Assembly: GCA_020439485.1 (NCBI GenBank)
Contig: JAGQSP010000261.1
Location: 1 to 10,745, forward strand
Direction: 5' to 3'
DNA from: Acidimicrobiales bacterium
Lineage (GTDB): Bacteria > Actinomycetota > Acidimicrobiia > Acidimicrobiales > Poriferisodalaceae
Length of the DNA: 10,745 nucleotides
Below are positions 6,468 through 10,745 of the stretch, one piece after another. Position 1 is the first letter of the stretch; the number at the start of each line of letters is the position of its first letter. The notes beneath the pieces were generated by a model that saw only the letters and a list, made by a program, of their open reading frames with translations, searched no databases and had not been told where the DNA came from. A program made the position numbers and the translations under genes.

Positions 6468-7181
6468 ATGCCCACGATCACACTCGACAGCTATTTCCAG
6501 GGTCCGACGGGTTCGGGGCAGGGGGGATGGACCTCTGCCCTGCTGGCCCGAGAGTGCGAAGGGTCCGCGACCATCGCGATCAGGGCACCGATACCGCTCG
6601 AGACCGAGATGTGGACCGAGCACAAGAACGGCAAGGTCGACCTGGTCTACGCATCCGGCGACACCCCGGTGGTGGTCCTGGAAGCCGAGCCATGGGAACC
6701 ACACTTTCCCGACACCGCGCCGGTATCGATCGACGAAGCCGGCGAGGCCAGGAGCCGGTTCCCGTTCGGGCCAGACGACCACCCTGTCCCCTACTGCTTC
6801 TCGTGTGGCCTGCAGCACGATTCGATGTGTGTGCACGCGTGGAGCATCGCCGACGGCCGCTATGCCACCGACTGGACTCCGCCCGCACGTTTCGACATCG
6901 GAGACGGAACGGTCGACCATGCCGCGGTGTGGGCTGCTGTCGACTGCACCGCGGCCTGGTATGCCTGCACCGCAGGCGGCACCCGCGTCGCGTTCACCGT
7001 CCAGTTGGCAGTGGAGGTGCTCGAGCCGATCAGGATCGGCGAGACCTATGCCCTCGTTGGATGGGAGGGCGATGGGGTGGCCGAATGGGACGGCCGCAAG
7101 CGCACAGCCGCATCGGCCGCTTTCGACCGAAACGGCAACTGCGTGGCCCGCTCTCGCTCGTTGTGGGTGTCGGTCAACTAA
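6468..7181 (+). CDS. Hot-dog fold, thioesterase-like protein
   Basis: A 237-residue protein resembling an actinobacterial group of hot-dog fold proteins often annotated as thioesterase superfamily members. Recognisable blocks are HPVPYCFSCG (105-114) with a C-x-x-C pair (Cys110, Cys113; usually CFVCG in relatives), the acidic/hydrophobic helix start VDHAAVWAAVDCTAAW (149-164) and the last hot-dog strand region VEVLEPIRIGETYALVGW followed by GRKRTAASAAFDRNGN. The length suggests two degenerate hot-dog repeats. Such proteins hydrolyse or bind acyl-CoA, but the catalytic acid cannot be assigned with certainty. The ATG was chosen because a TAnnnT box sits six bases upstream; the frame is open further upstream into the neighbouring gene's antisense. 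It diverges from the amidohydrolase operon and converges with the ArsR operon (18 bp). The fold call is fair; the reaction is inferred. Confidence 0.75.
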   Translation: MPTITLDSYFQGPTGSGQGGWTSALLARECEGSATIAIRAPIPLETEMWTEHKNGKVDLVYASGDTPVVVLEAEPWEPHFPDTAPVSIDEAGEARSRFPFGPDDHPVPYCFSCGLQHDSMCVHAWSIADGRYATDWTPPARFDIGDGTVDHAAVWAAVDCTAAWYACTAGGTRVAFTVQLAVEVLEPIRIGETYALVGWEGDGVAEWDGRKRTAASAAFDRNGNCVARSRSLWVSVN

Positions 7182-7199
7182 CGCGCCAATGCGCAGGCG

Positions 7200-7541
7200 C
7201 TATCGGCTCTGTCGGGGCGCAACAAAAGCGACGCCCTCCAGCAGCAGCGCCTTCCAGAGGTCGGGGTCGATTTCTGGTACTGCAACCCACTCCCGGAACA
7301 CCTTTTTTGCCGGTGCGAATGGGCGTCCGATGCCCTGCGCTATCAACTCGTCTACGCGTTCTCGTGGCAACTTCACCACCAGGCCCGACCCTTTGTAGTC
7401 GCACAGTCCGAGGAACTCGCCAGACACCCGGGCGCACCTGCCGCCCATGATGGTGCCCTCCTCGACCCTGGGATCCTCGAACCTCAGCTCGTCTATGAGG
7501 TCCCAGAACGTGTCGTTGGCTTCGCCTTCGGCTTCTCTCAT
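7200..7541 (-). CDS. Small TfoX/Sxy N-terminal-domain-like protein
   Basis: 113 residues; fourth and last gene of the ArsR operon. Its ATG overlaps the upstream stop in an ATGA. The pattern IMGGRCARVSGEFLGL (31-46), GLVVKLPRERVDELI (53-67) then GRPFAP (72-77) and FREWVAVP (82-89) with an ending helix DLWKALLLEGVAFV resembles the TfoX_N fold (typically MFGG...V.L......RPF.....M..WV). In Gammaproteobacteria TfoX regulates competence, but stand-alone actinobacterial TfoX_N-like proteins have no established role and no competence function should be assumed. No DNA-binding motif is obvious. A longer in-frame reading to 7616 would overlap the previous gene by about 80 bases and is less likely. Confidence 0.72.
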   Translation of the reverse strand: MREAEGEANDTFWDLIDELRFEDPRVEEGTIMGGRCARVSGEFLGLCDYKGSGLVVKLPRERVDELIAQGIGRPFAPAKKVFREWVAVPEIDPDLWKALLLEGVAFVAPRQSR

Positions 7542-8224
7542 TCGGCACCTCCGCACAGGTTGGCGTGCAGCCAGTCGTGAACGGGCTGCAGGTCTTCGAA
7601 ACGTTCGATGCACCACCGGGCGAACTCGGCATCACCGACCGAGGTCGGCAGGGGTTCGATGAACCTCACCTGGAACCCCTTGAGTCGAAGGAGGTCGCCG
7701 CGCGGGTGATCGGCCGGATAGGGCTTGGGCACGTTGGCCAGGGTGTCGCCTGCGATCTCTGCGCCACGTTCGTCGATCAGTCGACGCAGGTGTTCGTCCA
7801 GTTGTTGCCCGGCGTTGGATGCGATGGCGTGCCGCCACAGATCGCGAACGGCGGGCGTAAAGGCGACGCCGCTGGCAAAGCCGGCCCGCTTGGCGTCGAT
7901 GCGCAGCCACAGGATGGGCGCCTGTCTCTTGTCCGCGCCGTGCCAGCAGGTCAGCAGCAGGTGGTCCTTGTATTTGGGCGCACCCGGCTTGGCAAACCGC
8001 AGGTCGGTGTGCAGTGGCGACACCGAGCCGCGCGCCGTGACCGTCAGCTCGGGGTCGAGGCTCTGCGCGATGGTCGAGATCAGAGCCAGGCCCGGCGCGG
8101 TCACGCCCTGGGCCAACAGTGGTCTGTGCTGTTGGTATTGGTCCTTGTCCCAGGCGGGCATCTGCGCCAGCAGCGCCAGCGCTCGAGGGTCGAAGCCCTC
8201 GAACTCATCTGTCGGTTGCGTCAT
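7538..8224 (-). CDS. DUF2461-family protein (TIGR02453-like), function unknown
   Basis: 228 residues. The opening GFDPRALALLAQM followed by WDKDQYQQHRPLL (about 10-38) and a middle block with DLRFAKPGAPKYKDHLLLTCW, then LWLRIDAKRAGFASGVAFTPAVRDLWRHAI, follow the DUF2461 pattern of a phenylalanine-initiated helix, a D-x-R-F-(S/A)-K...P-Y-K-x-H motif and a surface for an unknown ligand. No catalytic residues are established for this family. The ATG overlaps the SRPBCC stop in an ATGA, and its own stop overlaps the next start the same way, so translation is probably coupled through all three genes. The frame is open upstream to 8590, but that extension lies inside the SRPBCC gene and has no family similarity. 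Confidence 0.75.
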   Translation of the reverse strand: MTQPTDEFEGFDPRALALLAQMPAWDKDQYQQHRPLLAQGVTAPGLALISTIAQSLDPELTVTARGSVSPLHTDLRFAKPGAPKYKDHLLLTCWHGADKRQAPILWLRIDAKRAGFASGVAFTPAVRDLWRHAIASNAGQQLDEHLRRLIDERGAEIAGDTLANVPKPYPADHPRGDLLRLKGFQVRFIEPLPTSVGDAEFARWCIERFEDLQPVHDWLHANLCGGAE

Positions 8225-8640
8225 GGGCGGGCCCCTTTCGATCTGGCGGCGCGGTCCAGTTCGCCGACGAAGTGGCTCCACCCGCCCGTGTGGGTGGCGG
8301 CCAACTCGTCGGAGTCGAATCCGTCGTGGACCACCGTCACCAACGTCGAGTCTCCGCGGGCCTCCAGCTCGAGCCTCACCGTCGTGGAGCCGGGTTCGAT
8401 CGGGAAGCCGCCCTTGGCCCACCCGTAGGTGAACACCAGCCTGCGCATCGGCACGACCTCGACTATCTCGCCGGCGACGACCGCCCCGTTTTGGTGGGTC
8501 CAGGTGATGACACCACCGGGCCGCAGATCGACTTGTGCCTCCACCGACATCCAGTCGTTTACACCGTCGGCGCTGCTGACCAGGCTCCACACGACGTCGA
8601 CAGGGGCGTCGATGATGCGATCACAGGTTGCGATGTTCAC
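8221..8640 (-). CDS. SRPBCC/AHSA1-like protein
   Basis: 139 residues, the normal length for the Bet v1-like AHSA1 group (activator of Hsp90 ATPase homologue 1-like). Typical elements: IDAPVDVVWSLVS (10-22), a W-M-S-V-E switch into the strand VDLRPGGVITWTH, then GEIVEVVPMRRLVFTYGWA (57-75), VRLELEARGDSTLVTVVHDGF (88-108) and the C-terminal helix GWSHFVGELDRAAR that closes the hydrophobic cavity. These proteins bind hydrophobic ligands or act as enzymes or accessory factors; the function here is unknown. The start is GTG at 8640-8638, overlapping the ArsR stop (GTGA). AHSA1 genes directly behind an ArsR gene are a common bacterial pairing, and the SRPBCC protein may sense or modify the ligand that controls the repressor, but that is inference. 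Confidence 0.88.
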   Translation of the reverse strand: MNIATCDRIIDAPVDVVWSLVSSADGVNDWMSVEAQVDLRPGGVITWTHQNGAVVAGEIVEVVPMRRLVFTYGWAKGGFPIEPGSTTVRLELEARGDSTLVTVVHDGFDSDELAATHTGGWSHFVGELDRAARSKGARP

Positions 8641-8975
8641 GAGGCCGTCCTTCTGCGCGCAGCGGCCGACTGGGCGGCCTCGGCCAGGCGGTCGAGAGCG
8701 GAAGACCAGTAGTCGTCGAAGAACCGGCGAGCCGCTTCGAGCTGAACGTGGTCGGCCCGATACAGGCGGCTTCGTCCGTGCGAGCGCACCGAGACCAACC
8801 CGGCATCGCGCAGAACCGCCAGGTGCTGGCTGGTGGCCGGCTGGCTCGCACCCAACGACTGGGCCAGCTGGTTGACCGAACGTTCCTCGTCGCGCACCAG
8901 ACGAAGCAGCCGCCGACGCACCGGGCTGGCCAGCGCCTTGAACTGGTCGTCGAGATGGTGAGGCGAACCTTCCAT
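8637..8975 (-). CDS. ArsR-family winged-helix repressor
   Basis: 112 residues. A full winged-helix domain: FKALASPVRRRLLRLVRD (12-29), then the helix-turn-helix VNQLAQSLGASQPATSQHLAVLRDAGLVSVR (34-64), with SQPATSQHL as recognition helix, and the wing SHGRSRLYRAD (65-75). The C-terminal helix FFDDYWSSALDRLAEAA is a likely dimerisation helix. No ELCVC metal-binding motif is present and the protein has no Cys, so classical metal/arsenic sensing is unlikely; it belongs with the non-metal ArsR group that accompanies SRPBCC genes. The ATG at 8975 was preferred to the one at 8999 because the AT-rich -10 region ends only five or six bases upstream of it, which points to leaderless translation. First gene of the four-gene operon; probably represses its own promoter. 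Confidence 0.92.
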   Translation of the reverse strand: MEGSPHHLDDQFKALASPVRRRLLRLVRDEERSVNQLAQSLGASQPATSQHLAVLRDAGLVSVRSHGRSRLYRADHVQLEAARRFFDDYWSSALDRLAEAAQSAAARRRTAS

Positions 8976-8981
8976 GGCGAT

Positions 8982-9010
8982 ATATAAGCAGTTACGCATG
9001 TATCTGTCCA
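8982..9010 (-). promoter_or_regulatory. Promoter of the ArsR operon
   Basis: On the minus strand TGGACA (9010-9005, five of six consensus bases) and an AT-rich -10 region, TTATAT (8987-8982), are 17 bp apart. TATATA shifted by one base is an alternative. The -10 element ends six bases before the ATG at 8975, so the transcript would be leaderless or nearly so. Confidence 0.55.
8990..9005. promoter_or_regulatory. Imperfect inverted repeat in the ArsR promoter spacer, possible operator
   Basis: The 16 bases have five of eight possible pairs matching (AG..CT and TAC..GTA as arms, mismatches at the third pair and at the centre). They fit exactly between the -35 and -10 elements of the ArsR operon promoter, a normal place for an autoregulatory operator. 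The symmetry alone is too weak to be convincing. Confidence 0.3.
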
Positions 9011-9023
9011 GACTTCGGCGTTC

Positions 9024-9032
9024 TGCAATGCT
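9024..9032 (+). promoter_or_regulatory. Weak extended -10-like element before the acyl-CoA synthetase gene
   Basis: TG-C-AATGCT resembles an extended -10 element, and its end is six bases from the ATG at 9039, the spacing used by leaderless genes. No ribosome binding site is visible before this ATG. The hexamer itself matches the TAnnnT consensus poorly and no -35 box is seen. Confidence 0.25.
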
Positions 9033-9038
9033 TGGGCC

Positions 9039-10742
9039 ATGAACGGGGCACCCATCAACAGCGCATTCCTCGAGGCTCGCGACTTCCTCCTCGCCAACCG
9101 CACCGACTACGAGGCCGCGGTAGCAGGGTTCAGCTGGCCCGATGTCGGGCCCGGCTTCAACTGGGCCGACGACTACTTCGACCCGATGGCGGCGGGCAAC
9201 GACAGCCGCGCCCTGCACCTGGTGGAAGAGGACGGCACCGAGGCGATCTTGACCTACGACCAGTTGGCGGCTCGAAGCCGTCAGGTCGCCAACATGCTGG
9301 TCGCCAACGGCCTCGAGCGCGGCGACCGCGTGCTGGTGATGCTGGGCAACGAGACAGCCCTATGGGAGACGATGCTGGCCGCCATCCGCATAGGCGCGGT
9401 CGTGATTCCTGCCACAACCCTGCTGGCGGGCCCAGACCTCGCCGACAGGTTCGAGCGCGGCGGAGCCTCGATGGTGGTCACCAACCAGAGCGCCAGAGGC
9501 GCGGTCGACGACTTGGACGATGCGCTCACGGGCGGGGTGGTACGCATTGCGGTCGGTGGCGGCGAAGGCTGGGTCGACTACGCCGACTCGGCGGGCTTCG
9601 ACACCCAGTTCACAAAGGCCGAGGCCACCCAGGCCAGCGACCCGTTGCTCGAGTACTTCACATCGGGCACCACCTCCAAGCCCAAGCTGGTGCGCCACAC
9701 CCAGGTGAGCTATCCGGTTGGTCACCTGACGACGATGTACTGGCTGGGCTTGCAACCCGGCGACGTGCATTGGACCATCAGCTCACCGGGTTGGGCCAAG
9801 CACGCCTGGAGTTGCTTCTTTGCTCCGTTCAACGCTCAGGCGTGTGTGTTCATCTACAACTACACGCGCTTCGATGCACCGACCGTGTTGGGCGTCCTGA
9901 TCGACAAGGGTGTCAACACGTTGTGTGCGCCGCCCACGGTGTGGCGGTTCTTGATCCAGGCCGACCTGGCCTCGTACACGACCTCGCTGCGCGAGCTCAT
10001 CTCGGCGGGCGAGCCTTTGAACCCTGAGGTCATCGCCCAGGTCCAGGCGGCGTGGGGCATACAGATCCGCGACGGTTATGGGCAGACCGAAACCACCGCC
10101 CAGATCGGCAACACCCCGGGCTCCAAGGTCGTGCCCGGATCGATGGGGCGGCCCCTGCCCGGCTACTCGATAGCCCTACTGGATCTCGACGGCGACCACA
10201 CCGACGAGGGCGAGATCTGCATCGTGTTGGCCGACGGACCTGTCGGCTTGATGGAGGCCTACGCCGACGACCCCGACAAGACAGCTGAGGTCATGTACGA
10301 CGGCCACTATCACACCGGCGACGTCGCCAGCCGCGACGAAAGCGGCTACGTCACCTACGTGGGCCGTGCCGACGACGTGTTCAAGGCTTCTGGCTATCGC
10401 ATCTCACCATTCGAGCTCGAAAGCGTGTTGATCGAACACCCCGCAGTTGCCGAAGCCGCCGTCGTACCGTCGCCCGACGAGCTGCGGGGTTTCGTCCCGA
10501 AGGCGTACGTGATCTTGGTCGAGGGTGCCGCCGCCGATGCCGACACGGCCGCCTCGATCTTCTCGTTCATGCGAGAGCGAGTATCGGGCTACAAGCTCGT
10601 TCGTCGGCTCGAGTTCGCAGACCTTCCCAAGACGATCTCGGGCAAGATCAGACGCGTCGAGTTGCGAGGTCAAGAGAATCAGCGCCAGGGCCAGGGGCCC
10701 AGAAACCCCATGGAGTTCATCGAGGCCGACCTGAAGGGCTGA
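9039..10742 (+). CDS. Acyl-CoA synthetase (AMP-forming), acetyl-/medium-chain type
   Basis: Complete 567-residue ANL-superfamily enzyme that activates a carboxylic acid with ATP to an acyl-adenylate and then an acyl-CoA. Core motifs in order: P-loop YFTSGTTSKPK (206-216), with Ser213 at a position that is usually Gly; PGWAKHAW (250-257), typical of the acetyl/medium-chain (ACSM-like) branch; SAGEPLN (322-328); adenine motif DGYGQTETT (345-353); HTGDVA (425-430) with Asp428 for ribose; hinge region GRADDVFKASGYRISPFELE (442-461); and C-terminal SGKIRR with catalytic Lys536. All needed residues are there, so the enzyme is probably active. The N-terminus (FSWPDVGPGFNWADDYFD, about 31-48) also suits this branch. 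The ATG at 9039 gives the expected N-terminus and lies 63 bp from the divergent ArsR start. The substrate is unassigned; a short- or medium-chain, possibly branched, aryl or 3-hydroxy acid is plausible. The PHA genes are 6 kb away, so a link is speculative. Confidence 0.93.
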   Translation: MNGAPINSAFLEARDFLLANRTDYEAAVAGFSWPDVGPGFNWADDYFDPMAAGNDSRALHLVEEDGTEAILTYDQLAARSRQVANMLVANGLERGDRVLVMLGNETALWETMLAAIRIGAVVIPATTLLAGPDLADRFERGGASMVVTNQSARGAVDDLDDALTGGVVRIAVGGGEGWVDYADSAGFDTQFTKAEATQASDPLLEYFTSGTTSKPKLVRHTQVSYPVGHLTTMYWLGLQPGDVHWTISSPGWAKHAWSCFFAPFNAQACVFIYNYTRFDAPTVLGVLIDKGVNTLCAPPTVWRFLIQADLASYTTSLRELISAGEPLNPEVIAQVQAAWGIQIRDGYGQTETTAQIGNTPGSKVVPGSMGRPLPGYSIALLDLDGDHTDEGEICIVLADGPVGLMEAYADDPDKTAEVMYDGHYHTGDVASRDESGYVTYVGRADDVFKASGYRISPFELESVLIEHPAVAEAAVVPSPDELRGFVPKAYVILVEGAAADADTAASIFSFMRERVSGYKLVRRLEFADLPKTISGKIRRVELRGQENQRQGQGPRNPMEFIEADLKG

Positions 10743-10745
10743 AGC

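Noticed and set aside
7183..7200. GCGCC-N8-GGCGC hairpin between convergent genes as a terminator
   Set aside because: Only a 5-bp stem, no T tract on either strand, and it touches the stop codon of the minus-strand gene; too weak to call.
8225..8590. Extended start for the DUF2461 gene, giving a 350-residue protein
   Set aside because: The extension lies entirely in an alternative frame of the SRPBCC gene; the ATGA overlap at 8221-8224 gives a natural start and the family's normal N-terminus.
8976..8999. ArsR start at the upstream ATG (8999-8997)
   Set aside because: The extra eight residues would be encoded by the likely -10 region; the ATG at 8975 is spaced for leaderless translation. 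It remains possible because GGACAG lies five bases before 8999.

Overview
The window is GC-rich, densely coded DNA with strong G/C third-position bias, short intergenic gaps, start/stop overlaps and several starts that lack a Shine-Dalgarno sequence but sit 6-8 nt behind a TAnnnT box. This points to a high-GC actinobacterium. The mix of genes (two amidohydrolase types, a hot-dog thioesterase-like protein, an acyl-CoA ligase, PHA enzymes) would suit an environmental lineage such as Acidimicrobiia, but that placement is an inference from style, not a match. No stretch over 300 bases lacks a gene. I saw no rRNA, tRNA, CRISPR array, insertion sequence or phage gene.

Layout. (1) 1-3043, polyhydroxyalkanoate block: the N-terminal part of a TetR regulator on the minus strand (cut by the window edge) diverges from phaC (PHA synthase), followed 40 nt later by phaZ (intracellular PHA depolymerase). 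The 122-bp divergent gap holds a promoter overlapped by a near-perfect palindrome, a good candidate TetR operator. Both enzymes resemble the medium-chain-length (Pseudomonas, class II) types more than class I ones. (2) 3080-6422, minus strand: three genes probably transcribed together in the order amidohydrolase (imidazolonepropionase/prolidase-like), amidohydrolase-2 family protein, metallophosphoesterase. Their substrate is not known. (3) 6468-7181: a hot-dog fold, thioesterase-like protein, divergent from that operon across a 45-bp gap that carries two back-to-back -10 boxes. (4) 7200-8975, minus strand: a four-gene cluster (ArsR repressor, SRPBCC/AHSA1 protein, DUF2461 protein, TfoX_N-like protein) in which every junction is a 4-nt start/stop overlap. 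(5) 9039-10742: a complete acyl-CoA synthetase, divergent from the ArsR operon.

How they may work together. PhaC stores 3-hydroxyacyl-CoA as granules and PhaZ releases free 3-hydroxy acids. The nearby acyl-CoA ligase could re-activate released acids and the hot-dog protein could hydrolyse or handle acyl-CoAs, but these links rest only on proximity. The best-supported regulatory units are the TetR/phaCZ divergon and the autoregulated-looking ArsR operon. The least explained are the double amidohydrolase-phosphoesterase operon and the two small proteins that close the ArsR operon.
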